DNA of 64,000 nt from Lineus longissimus (lineage: Eukaryota; Nemertea; Pilidiophora; Heteronemertea; Lineidae), in contig NC_088322.1 in NCBI RefSeq assembly GCF_910592395.1, positions 10,165,431 through 10,229,430 of the forward strand, given 5' to 3'. Position 1 is the stretch's first letter. Every line of letters starts with the position of its first letter. The notes beneath the pieces are model-generated. The model was not told the DNA's origin. It ran no database searches and was given only the letters and a program-made list of their open reading frames with translations. This document shows, one piece after another, positions 53,550 through 64,000 of this stretch. The position numbers and the translations under genes were made by a program.

Positions 53550-54446
53550 GTATGTGACCAGTCTAGTCTAGTCTGTCTACGTTTCATGTCTCTCTCAACT
53601 ATCTGGAGTTGTTGTCACTATAAAGATGATTCGGAAGATGGAAATGGATCTCCCCTTTCTGCTTTGGAACCAAATACCAATCGTTTACCTTTTTTAAAAC
53701 TTTACCCAAATCATCCCTTTCCCTTGGCCAACCAGTGTGATCCTGAAGCAATTCATACCCGCTCCAATATTACCTTCCAGTCTCTATTATGTCATGACGT
53801 TCTCCTCCTCCCTTCCTGTGATTGAACAAAATATAGCACGAGTTGGACTAACTTGTTGAGAAGACCAAGGCATGCTCTGAATTTTTACCGCCTTGATCCT
53901 TCCTTGCAGTAACATAATATAAACTGTAGGCCATCCACGATCAATTGTAAATGTCTCTCAATCTTCAACAGTTCTCGATCTATTTCAGCCCTTTTCTTTT
54001 TGTGTAAGTTGATATTGATGAAAAGAGATTAAAACCATTGCTCTGGTGGTCTCTGCTAGCCCCTTTTGTAGCAGTAAAGAAATGTTCAATGTGACTTTAA
54101 AGGCTCAATACAGTGCACTCAACATAAGAAAAAACAAAAACCTCCTCCGTAAGACCTCGTACCCTTGTAATTCATTTGTACACTGTAGATAGGGTAGATG
54201 TTCTTCAGCCATATTGTTAAATGGCCCCATGCCTGCATATTTTTTTTCAGCACATTTAAGGTCTCCTACTCAAGGCTACTGCATCAGACAATTATCTCCT
54301 CAGGAACCATCAAATGTATTGCTGGACAGACTGAAGCGATATGTTGGTGCCTCCTTCGTGTAGCTGCCTTGAACCTGGGTCCTTCCCCTTGTTACATCAT
54401 CATCATCCAACCTGTTTGACCCCATACCCCTTCCTTTTTCCCACAG
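53550..54446. other. Intron 48
   Basis: 897 bases; no supported exon. Confidence 0.8.
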
Positions 54447-57400
54447 CATATTCTGAATATAGTGCGGGGTCTGAAACTAGCGAGGATATGCAGCCTGCAG
54501 AGATCCCGTTAACCTCAGAGCCTGTGGAACCACAGGAGTCTTTGACCATTGAAAGCGCTGTTGCAGTTTCCTCCGAGCCACAGTCTGTCTCCCTTGTAAT
54601 CGACAGTACAAAACTGCAAGAAACGCAGCCGCAAGAAATAACCTTCGATATTATCTCAATCGAAAAGAAACCCACTGAAACAACCTCATTAGAAATCACC
54701 CCAAAGAAAACTGAGACCTCAACTGTTGAGCTCATTAAAGAGGTTATACAGCCCATGGAATCGACAACTTTAGAAATAGGCCCTAAAGAACCCACGTCTA
54801 AAGTTGCCACACTTGAGTTCAGCACAAAAGACATGCCTGCTCCTTCTGTCCTTGATGTTGAAATCAAGGAACAGCCATATGAGACAACCACTTTAGAGCT
54901 TGCCCCACATGATCAGCTACATACTGAGACAATTACCCTTGATTTGGAAGGGAAGCCCCAAGAGATGCAGACAGTCACCTTTTCAGTTGACACCACTAAA
55001 CCTCAGAAAGCGAAGCCGGTTGAAGTCCAGTTTGCTGTATCTTCTGAGGAAGTAAAACCGACAAAAAGCATATCTGTTGAGTTTACCCCTGAACAGACTG
55101 AGCCGACCACCCTAACATCAACCTCGACCGTGACCTTTGATTTAGAAAGGAAACCTCAAGAGCCTCAGGAAGTGACTCTTGTTGTTGATACCATTCAACC
55201 ACAAGAAACTCAACCAACTGAGGTTCAATTTGATATAACTTCAGCTGAGAAGAGACCAGTGGAGACCACTAGTGTTGAAATGACAACAACTTTGCAAGAA
55301 ATGCAGCCACAAGAAATGACCTTTGATATAACCGCCACAAAAAAGACGCCTATCGAGACAACAAGTATGGAGGTTACCCCTAAACGGAAGGAGACATCGA
55401 CCCTTGAATTGACTAAAGAAGTAATCCAGCCAATGGAATCAACAACTCTTGAGATTGGCCCCAAGGAACCAACATCTGAGGTTGCCTCTATCGAATTTAT
55501 AACGGAGCAGATCCCAAGCACTACGACTCTTGATGTCATGGTTGAAAAAATGCCCCATGAAACTGCTTCTTTGGAAATTGCCCCTCAGCAGCAATTTGAA
55601 ACTTTAACTATGGATATCCCGGAACAGGTTACCACCAAAAAGACAGTGAGAAAAACAGTTACCAAGAAGGAGGTCAAAAAGGAGGTCACTGATGATAAAC
55701 CCACAGAGGTGACAACAGAGGTCACTACTTTTGAGATACAACCAGAGGAACGTGGCTTTGAGGAGGCTAGTCTTACATTTGATGTGTCTACCATGAAAAC
55801 CAAACCATCAACTGAAACTGTAGTTTCCATGACCATAGCGAAACCAGAAAAAGCTGACACTGTTTCTGAAGAGGTGACCTTTGTAACTACGGACATCCTA
55901 GAGGAAACTGATCAACCACAATTTACTGTTTCTGAGCAAGCGGAATTTTTCATTGAAATGCCAAAAAAAGATGATAAAAAGAAGACAAAGGTTGTATCAA
56001 CTGAAGAAACTGTAGAATTTTTCATCTCTGGTGAAGTAAAACCAACAGAAGAAGAAACTGCACCATCAGAAAAGGTCAAAACGAAACTTGGTGTATCTGA
56101 CAAAAAGAAAAAACCAGAGTCAAAAGTTCAACCAACTGAAGAAACTGTTGAGGAGCTAAAACCTGGAGAGGTTAAACCAAAGGAAAAGAGAACTGCTCCA
56201 TCAGAAGAAGTGACTGTCGACCTGGACATGCCTAAGAAGAAGAAGCAGGAGTTGCGAGTCAGGTTTGCAGAGGAGACTGTAATGGCTGGTGAACCTGAGG
56301 AGCTGGGCCCAGAGGAATTGGAGGAAGCCCCATCTGAGGAGGTCACTCTGGAACTGGTTATATCTGATAAGAAAAAGAAACCTGAATCAAAAGTGAAGCC
56401 TACTGAGGAGACTGTCGAGCTGGTTTTGTCTGGGGAAGTGAAACCAAAGGAATCAGAAGTTGCTCCATCGCAGGAGGTCACACTTGAATTTGGTGTTTCT
56501 GACAAGAAAAAGAAACCTCTGACAAAAGTCAAACCAACTGAGGAAACAGTGGAACACCTCAAACCAGGCGAAGTGAAACCACAGGAGGAAGAAGTTGCTC
56601 CATCAGAGGAAGTCACACTTGAACTTGTTGTTTCTGACAAGAAAAAGAAACCTCTGACAAAGGTTAAACCAACTGAGGAAACAGTGGTACACCTCAAACC
56701 AGGCGAAGTGAAACCACAGGAGGAAGAAGTTGCTCCATCAGAGGAAGTCACACTTGAACTTGTTGTTTCTGACAAGAAAAAGAAACCTCTGACAAAGGTT
56801 AAACCAACTGAGGAAACAGTGGAACACCTCAAACCAGGCGAAGTGAAACCACAGGAGGAAGAAGTTGCTCCATCAGAGGAAGTCACACTTGAACTTGTTG
56901 TTTCTGACAAGAAAAAGAAACCTCTGACAAAGGTTAAAACAACTGAGGAAACAGTGGAACACCTCAAACCAGGCGAAGTGAAACCACAGGAGGAAGAAGT
57001 TGCTCCATCAGAGGAGGTCACACTTGAACTTGTTGTTTCTGACAAGAAAAAGAAACCTCTTACAAAGGTTAAACCAACTGAGGAAACAGTGGAACACCTC
57101 AAACCAGGCGAGGTGAAACCACAGGAGGAAGAAGTTGCTCCATCAGAGGAAGTCACACTTGAACTTGGTGTTTCTGACAAGAAAAAGAAACCTCTAACAA
57201 AGGTAAAACCAACTGAGGAAACAGTGGAACACCTCAAACCAGGCGAAGTGAAACCACAGGAGGAAGAAGTTGCTCCATCAGAGGAAGTCACACTTGAACT
57301 TGTTGTTTCTGACAAGAAAAAGAAACCTCTGACAAAGGTTAAACCATCTGAGGAAACAGTGGAACACCTCAAACCAGGCGAAGTGAAACCACAGGAGGAA

Positions 57401-60400
57401 GAAGTTGCTCCATCAGAGGAAGTCACACTTGAACTTGTTGTTTCTGACAAGAAAAAGAAACCTCTGACAAAGGTTAAACCAACAGAGGAAACAGTGGAAC
57501 ACCTCAAACCAGGCGAAGTGAAACCACAGAAGGAAGAAGTTGCTCCATCAGAGGAAGTCACACTTGAACTTGTTGTTTCTGACAAGAAAAAGAAACCTCT
57601 GACAAAGGTTAAACAAACCGAGGAAACAGTGGAACACCTCAAACCAGGCGAAGTGAAACCACAGGAGGAAGAAGTTGCTCCTTCACAGGAGGTCACACTT
57701 GAACTTGTTGTTTCTGACAAGAAAAAGAAACCTCTGACAAAGGTTAAACCATCTGAGGAAACAGTGGAACACCTCAAACCAGGCGAAGTGAAACCACAGG
57801 AGGAAGAAGTTGCTCCATCAGAGGAAGTCACACTTGAACTTGTTGTTTCTGACAAGAAGAAGAAACCTCTGACAAAGGTTAAACCAACTGAGGAAACAGT
57901 GGAACACCTCAAACCAGGCGAAGTGAAACCACATGAGGAAGAAGTTGCTCCTTCACAGGAAGTCACACTTGAACTTGGTGTTTCTGACAAGAAAAAGAAA
58001 CCTCTGACAAAGGTTAAACCAACTGAGGAAACAGTGGAACACCTCAAACCAGGCGAAGTGAAACCACAGGAGGAAGAAGTTGCTCCATCAGAGGAAGTCA
58101 CACTTGAACTTGTTGTTTCTGACAAGAAAAAGAAACCTCTAACAAAGGTAAAACCAACCGAGGAAACAGTGGAACACCTCAAACCAGGCGAAGTGAAACC
58201 ACAGGAGGAAGAAGTTGCTCCTTCACAGGAAGTCACACTTGAACTTGTTGTTTCTGACAAGAAGAAGAAACCTCTGACAAAGGTAAAACCAACTGAGGAA
58301 ACAGTGGAACACCTCAAACCAGGCGAAGTGAAACCACAGGAGGAAGAAGTTGCTCCATCACAGGAGGTCACACTTGAACTTGGTGTTTCTGACAAGAAAA
58401 AGAAACCTCTGACAAAAGTCAAACCAACTGAGGAAACAGTGGAACACCTCAAACCAGGCGAGGTGAAACCACAGGAGGAGGAAGTTGCTCCATCAGAGGA
58501 AGTCACACTTGAACTTGTTGTTTCTGACAAGAAAAAGAAACCTCTGACAAAGGTTAAACCATCTGAGGAAACAGTGGAACACCTCAAACCAGGCGAAGTG
58601 AAACCACAGGAGGAAGAAGTTGCTCCATCAGAGGAAGTCACACTTGAACTTATTGTTTCTGACAAGAAAAAGAAACCTCTGACAAAGGTAAAACCATCTG
58701 AGGAAACAGTGGAACACCTCAAACCAGGCGAAGTGAAACCACAGGAGGAAGAAGTTGCTCCATCAGAGGAAGTCACACTTGAACTTGTTGTTTCTGACAA
58801 GAAAAAGAAACCTCTGACAAAGGTTAAACCAACTGAGGAAACAGTGGAACACCTCAAACCAGGCGAAGTGAAACCACAGAAGGAAGAAGTTGCTCCATCA
58901 GAGGAAGTCACACTTGAACTTGTTGTTTCTGACAAGAAAAAGAAACCTCTGACAAAGGTTAAACCGACCGAGGAATTAGTGGAACACCTCAAACCAGGCG
59001 AAGTGAAACCACAGGAGGAGGAAGTTGCTCCATCAGAGGAAGTCACACTTGAACTTGTTGTTTCTGATAAGAAAAAGAAACCTCTGACAAAGGTTAAACC
59101 AACTGAGGAAACAGTGGAACACCTCAAACCAGGCGAAGTGAAACCACAGGAGGAAGAAGTTGCTCCTTCACAGGAAGTCACACTTGAACTTGTTGTTTCT
59201 GACAAGAAAAAGAAACCTCTGACAAAGGTTAAACCAACTGAGGAAACAGTGGAACACCTCAAACCAGGCGAAGTGAAACCACATGAGGAAGAAGTTGCTC
59301 CATCAGAGGAAGTCACACTTGAACTTGTTGTTTCTGACAAGAAAAAGAAACCTCTTACAAAGGTTAAACCAACTGAGGAAACAGTGGAACACCTCAAACC
59401 AGGCGAAGTGAAACCACAGGAGGAAGAAGTTGCTCCATCACAGGAAGTCACACTTGAACTTGGTGTTTCTGACAAGAAAAAGAAACCTCTTACAAAGGTT
59501 AAACCAACCGAGGAAACAGTGGAACACCTCAAACCAGGCGAAGTGAAACCACAGGAGGAAGAAGTTGCTCCATCAGAGGAAGTCACACTTGAACTTGTTG
59601 TTTCTGATAAGAAGAAAAAACCTTTGAGCAAGGTTAAACCAACTGAAGAAACCGTTGACGAATTGGCTCCTGGGGATGTCATGCCACAAGAGGCCACAGT
59701 TGTTTCTTCTGAAGATGTCACTCTTGAATTGGCAGTTTCTGGGAAGAAAAAGAAACCTTCGACTCACATTAAACCAACTGAGGAAACAGTACAGGAACTA
59801 AAACCAGATCAACTTAAACCACAAGAGGAGAAAGTAGCCCCTTCAGAAGACGTAAAAGTGGAACTAGGAATTTCTGAAAAGAAGAAGAAACCTTCCACTC
59901 ATATTAAACCAACGGAGGAAACTGTTGATGCAGCTATTTCTGGCAGAGTTGAAAGCAGAAAGAAGATCGATACAGCACCATCTGAGGAGGTCACTGTCAC
60001 TTTAGACATTTCTACTCAGAAGGAAAAGGCTGTATCTGTAGACGTAACTGCCAAGCAACCAGAGGAGGTATCTGCTGAATTTGCAATTGCTCAGGAGACA
60101 GCTTCTGAAGAGGTCTCTATAGATATTGAACTCACTCCAAAGAAAAAGCCAGGTGCCAAAACCAAAGCAGAACTCAAGGGCAAACCTAAAAAAGAGGAAG
60201 CAGTTACAATTGATGTCGCGGCCCAGAGTGCTGAGGAAGTTTCAGCAGAATTTGCTGTTGTTCAGGAGACGACTTCTGAGGAGGTTTCTGTTGATATTGA
60301 ACTCACTCCTAAGAAAAAGCCGGCTGCCAAAACCAAAGCAGAACTCAAGGGCAAACCTAAAAAGGAGGAATCAGTCACAATTGATGTCACGGCCCAGAGT

Positions 60401-62225
60401 GCTGAGGAAGTTTCAGCAGAAATTGCTGTTGGTCAGGAGACAACATCTGAAGAGGTTTCTGTTGATATTGAACTCACTCCAAAGAAAAAGCCAGTTGCCA
60501 AGACCAAAGCAGAACTCAAGGGCAAACCTAAAAAGGAGGAAGCAGTTACAATTGATGTCACAGCCCAGAGTGCTGAGGAAGTTTCTGCAGAATTTGCTGT
60601 TGTTCAGGAGACAACATCTGATGATGTTTCTGTTGATATTGAACTCACTCCAAAGAAAAAGCCGGCTGCCAAAACCAAAGCAGAACTCAAGGGCAAACCT
60701 AAAAAGGAGGAAGCAGTTACAATTGATGTCACAGCCCAGAGTGCTGAGGAAGTTTCTGCAGAATTTGCTGTTGTTCAGGAGACAACATCTGAGGATGTTT
60801 CTGTTGATATTGAACTCACTCCAGAGAAAAAGCCGGCTGCCAAAACCAAAGCAGAACTCAAGGGCAAACCTAAAAAGGAGGAATCAGTCACAATTGATGT
60901 CACGGCCCAGAGTGCTGAGGAAGTTTCAGCAGAAATTGCTGTTGTTCAGGAGACAACATCTGAGGATGTTTCTGTTGATATTGAACTCACTCCAAAGAAA
61001 AAGCCGGCTGCCAAAACCAAAGCAGAACTCAAGGGCAAACCTAAAAAGGAGGAATCAGTCACAATTGATGTCACGGCCCAGAGTGCTGAGGAAGTTTCAG
61101 CAGAAATGGCTGTTGTTCAGGAGACAACATCTGAGGATGTTTCTGTTGATATTGAACTCACTCCAAAGAAAAAGCCGGCTGCCAAAACCAAAGCAGAACT
61201 CAAGGGCAAACCTAAAAAGGAGGAAACAGTTACAATTGATGTCACGGCCCAGAGTGCTGAGGAAGTTTCAGCAGAATTTGCTGTTGTTCAGGAGACAACA
61301 TCTGAGGATGTTTCTGTTGATATTGAACTCACTCCAAAGAAAAAGCCGGCTGCCAAAACCAAAGCAGAACTCAAGGGCAAACCTCAAAAGGAGGAATCAG
61401 TCACAATTGATGTCACGGCCCAGAGTGCTGAGGAAGTTTCAGCAGAAATTGATGTTGTTCAGGAGACAACATCTGAGGATGTTTCTGTTGATATTGAACT
61501 CACTCCAAAGAAAAAGCCGGCTGCCAAAACCAAAGCAGAACTCAAGGGCAAACCTAAAATGGAGGAAACAGTTACAATTGATGTCACGGCCCAGAGTGCT
61601 GAGGAAGTTTCAGCAGAATTTGCTGTTGTTCAGGAGACAACATCTGAGGATGTTTCTGTTGATATTGAACTCACTCCAAAGAAAAAGCCGGCTGCCAAAA
61701 CCAAAGCAGAACTCAAGGGCAAACCTAAAAAGGAGGAATCAGTCACAATTGATGTCACGGCCCAGAGTGCTGAGGAAGTTTCAGCAGAAATTGCTGTTGT
61801 TCAGGAGACAACATCTGAGGATGTTTCTGTTGATATTGAACTCACTCCAAGGAAAAAGCCAGATACCAAAACCAAAGCAGAACTCAAAGGGAAACCACAG
61901 AAGGAGGAAGCAGTTACAACTGATGTCACGGCTCTGAGATCAGAGGAAGTTAGTGTCGATTTTGCAATGGTGCATGAGGCTCCCACTGTTGAGGCAGAAT
62001 TGGAGGTTACCAAGAAGAAAAAGCCAAAGGTCAAGAGTGAAATAGAGGTTGAAGCAGTGGGTGATCGGGTTCCTAAGGTTGAAGATGTCGAGGCTGATTT
62101 CACTATCGATATATCCCGCACTGATATGCAGGCTGTGGCTCAGCCCGATAGCGCTGCAAGCGTTACCTTGGATCTCCGCCAAGAGGTTGAACCTATAGAC
62201 GCCAGCGTGGATACCAGACACAAAG
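54447..62225 (+). CDS. TTN/sls-like: Exon 49: giant 45-aa and 57-aa repeat exon
   Basis: Acceptor TTTTTCCCACAG ends at 54446; donor GTATTC at 62226; phase 1/1; 7,779 nt, 2,593 codons open. Order: a Thr/Glu/Pro-rich leader with its own degenerate repeats (QPMESTTLEIGPKEPTS occurs twice, near 54750 and 55430); a KKTVRKTVTKKEVKKEV basic patch; about 30 units of 45 residues (PTEETVEHLKPGEVKPQEEE, VAPSEEVTLELVVSDKKKKP, LTKVK); 11 units of 57 residues (ELTPKKKPAAKTKAELKGKP, KKEESVTIDVTAQSAEEVSA, EIAVVQETTSEDVSVDI); then a nonrepetitive tail (VEDVEADFTIDISRTDMQAV). Extremely rich in K, E, V, P, T; no Ig. Read as a PEVK-like elastic or charged-polymer segment (inference). The gene continues beyond, in phase 1; the donor is only moderate. 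Confidence 0.93.
55990..60010 (+). repeat. Array of about 30 x 135-bp coding repeats (24 nearly identical)
   Basis: The KKKKP codons recur every 135 bases from 56501 to 59606 (23 intervals, 24 units) with almost no nucleotide change; about three diverged units lie on each side. Variation is confined to a few codons (SEE/SQE, LVV/LGV/LIV, KPT/KPS/KTT/KQT). Confidence 0.95.
60131..61960 (+). repeat. Array of 11 x 171-bp (57-aa) coding repeats
   Basis: CTCACTCCAAAGAAAAAGCC recurs from 60131 to 61841, exactly 10 x 171 bases apart. Units alternate AEF and AEI/AEM versions in the second half, suggesting a 342-bp dimer. The last unit is diverged (ELTPRKKPDTK). Confidence 0.95.
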
Positions 62226-64000
62226 GTATTCTGCATGCTTAGTCAGGAGGCAGAATTAGTTGAGCACGCGCGAAACTTATGGCATGCAGTGTTTCGTATA
62301 GCACTATAATCAAATTCTTTTAGCTGATTATTAAACATCATTTGCATTTATTTCAGGTAATTCTCACATGGGCTGTCTGTATGTGATTTGGAATGCTGCC
62401 GCACTTATACACTTCAATTTGATGAATGTCTTGTTCAGCAGATATGTTTGTTTAGCTTATTTGTTTCCTGTTCGATGACTTGCTCAGTACGCTTTTTATG
62501 CATTACCCAACGTTTGTCATAAGAGTCAATCGTTTGGTGTTGACGACAAACCTTGGGTGATTGTGGATATGATGCTGACAATCATTAACTCCACCATTGT
62601 CATGACCCTTTAAGGACTGGTCTTAAATTCCTCTACCACAGGGAAGTCACCAAAATAAAGCTGACCAAAATTTCAATCTCTGGCTAAAACAGGCGATATT
62701 TTAGTACAAGCTTTCTTTTCGGACAAGTTTGTTGTCCATATAACATAAATATTCTTCGACCCCCCCCCCCCCCGTCCTGTAAGGGTTCATGGAATCCTCT
62801 GGTTCATTTTTTCTCAAGGGTGCCACAGGCTTTTCTGTCGCAAACTTGAGGGAAATGAACTGGTGAATTCGTCTACAACACTTCTGTTCATTTTCTACTT
62901 ATTTCTGTCCATTTGACCATTGAATGTCATCAAAACCACATCAAGCAAGTGAATCTTGCTCTGATATATTTTTGGTGTCGTTGCTGAATGGTTAATGCAA
63001 TATTATGTTCTTCAATGCGTATTGAATATGGGCTTCTCAAAAAAAGAAAGATATCAAAATGAAGCATTGGTTGTAAGTCATAGTCTAGTCTGTTGTGTCA
63101 TGTCACGGGTTGTCACTGATGCTTGATATTTTTTTGCTCTGAGTATCATTTAGACAGAGCCCAACATTTGTTCAGTCTTGTCAGGCTCACTCACAAATGA
63201 GCAAGTCTTAAAGGGACACTTATGTTGTCATGGTTGTCTGTGGTTGTGATAGTTGTATGACAACAACAGGTAGCACCAGAAAAAAAAACATGGTACATAT
63301 TTTTGCCATTAATCTATAACCCTTCGTGTTGGTGTGAATATGAAATGGGTTCAAGTCTGAATGAGTATAGACACTTGGAATGAGTCTGGCTCCCCCAGTG
63401 AGGGAAAAGCAAACTAGCTGGTGCCACTTTCATTGAGACCTAAGGACTGTAGAAACCACACCACAAGTTCACAAGGTAATATTCTATGAATAAGGAGCCT
63501 GAGAGTCCCTGGGAATACTCCTGAGCTGAGAAGTCCATCACAATCTATTGATAGGTTCACTTCTTCTTTGCTTCAGTACTTGTCTCGCACTCTTTCTCTC
63601 TCTATGTTGTGCTCTTCTTTTGTCTCTGAGATGCTGTTATTGGCTATAGTATGATTTGAACAAATTGAATTTGTGAAATAATTCCGAATTAAAACCAGTT
63701 CAAATTGTTATAGATATAATGCATTGACGCACTGGATTGCAGATATAAGGTTAGATGTATTGATCTCTTTGTGGTTTCAATTCAATGTAACAAAATAAGA
63801 AAATATGCAAAATAAAAACAAGTACTTTATGCATTTTTTCTAGTACAAAAAAAATGTGATAGTTTGGAGTTTAATCAACTGTGGGGCCAGTTAGCATCAG
63901 AGTCACTGTCTTTCTACTTCAATGTATGTGATCTCTCTTGTACTCAGTTTATAACTCTTTGTGAAGTCTTTTGTTAGTCTGCTGCTTAATTTCTGTGTCA
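62226..64000. other. Start of intron 49 to window end
   Basis: 1,775 bases without a supported exon; includes a 14-base C run at 62760-62773. The next exon should open in phase 1 beyond the window. Confidence 0.75.

Larger units (their letters stand above)
2159..62225 (+). other. TTN/sls-like: Titin / Sallimus-like giant sarcomeric gene, partial (both ends outside window)
   Basis: Seen: 48 exons on the + strand joined by GT-AG introns whose phases match at every junction, giving one continuous frame of about 9,630 residues with 23 I-set Ig domains, ten proline-rich exons, and three K/E/V/P/T-rich repeat arrays. Family knowledge: this order (palladin/zormin-like Igs, kettin-type Ig, tandem Igs, PEVK-like springs) is that of insect Sallimus and, more loosely, vertebrate titin; these proteins run from the Z-disc into the I-band and set passive stiffness. 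Inference: the start codon lies upstream and any further Ig/Fn3 region downstream. Obscurin or a separate palladin gene fused by misreading are less likely, because the exon chain is unbroken and in phase. Confidence 0.93.

Noticed and set aside
56128-59721. Antisense open frame of 1,197 codons (Ser/Thr/Phe-rich repeats)
   Set aside because: It is the reverse complement of the 135-bp coding array. One stop-free unit repeated in multiples of three stays open by construction; there is no domain, and the sense frame fits the gene in phase.
60126-61937. + strand open frame of 603 codons in another frame (Arg/Leu/Lys-rich)
   Set aside because: Same reason: an off-frame reading of the 171-bp array inside exon 49.

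Overview
This window is animal genomic DNA. Almost all recognisable content is one giant + strand gene of the titin / Sallimus (Sls) family, interrupted by many GT-AG introns, with no bacterial-type gene organisation. I cannot name the species. A kettin-type Ig domain and a palladin/zormin-like Ig module in the same gene point to an invertebrate bilaterian (protostome or invertebrate deuterostome). The gene enters from upstream (first recognisable exon at 2159 begins in phase 1) and leaves downstream (last exon ends in phase 1 at 62225). I assembled 48 exons plus one alternative terminal exon; numbering is local to this window. The joined frame stays open, the intron phases agree at every junction, and the coding sum is about 28.9 kb (about 9,630 residues). 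No fibronectin-III or kinase domain is seen.

Layout. (1) 1-2158: no gene recognised. (2) 2159-8775: exons 1-12, six Ig (I-set) domains; Ig4-Ig6 with the preceding FEERLMQEIEF segment resemble the C-terminal three-Ig module of palladin/myopalladin and the zormin part of insect Sls. (3) 9260-16565: ten proline-rich exons (13-22), nearly all starting after AG and ending in AG, all phase 2/2, four of them too short or weak to stand out as long frames. (4) 17548-30555: exons 23-40, a kettin-type Ig (Ig7) then Ig8-Ig19, with a Ser/Glu-rich cassette (exon 26) between Ig9 and Ig10. (5) 30908-38566: one 7.66-kb exon coding about 46 units of 45 residues (PEVK-like) and Ig20; 32 of the units form four exact 1,080-bp higher-order repeats. 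(6) 38958-39892: linker and Ig21, then an alternative terminal exon (40474-40661) ending the protein with a KKRVRFAD sequence, a textbook-looking PP1-docking (RVxF) motif. (7) 43178-53549: a short linker exon, a 7-kb intron, exon 47 (about 103-residue repeats plus Ig22) and exon 48 (Ig23). (8) 54447-62225: a 7.78-kb exon with a Thr/Glu-rich leader, about 30 units of 45 residues (24 nearly identical) and 11 units of 57 residues.

How it fits together: by family knowledge this is a sarcomeric filament protein. The N-terminal palladin/zormin and kettin-like part would sit at or near the Z-disc, the tandem Igs form the I-band chain, and the K/E/V/P/T-rich arrays are candidate entropic springs. Nearly all large modules are phase-symmetric, so spring length could be varied by exon skipping, by the alternative 3' end, and over evolutionary time by expansion of the tandem repeats. 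The three repeat arrays share one ancestral module. Introns hold several minisatellites, one of them built from the exon-33 5' splice site, and decayed copies of neighbouring exon ends.
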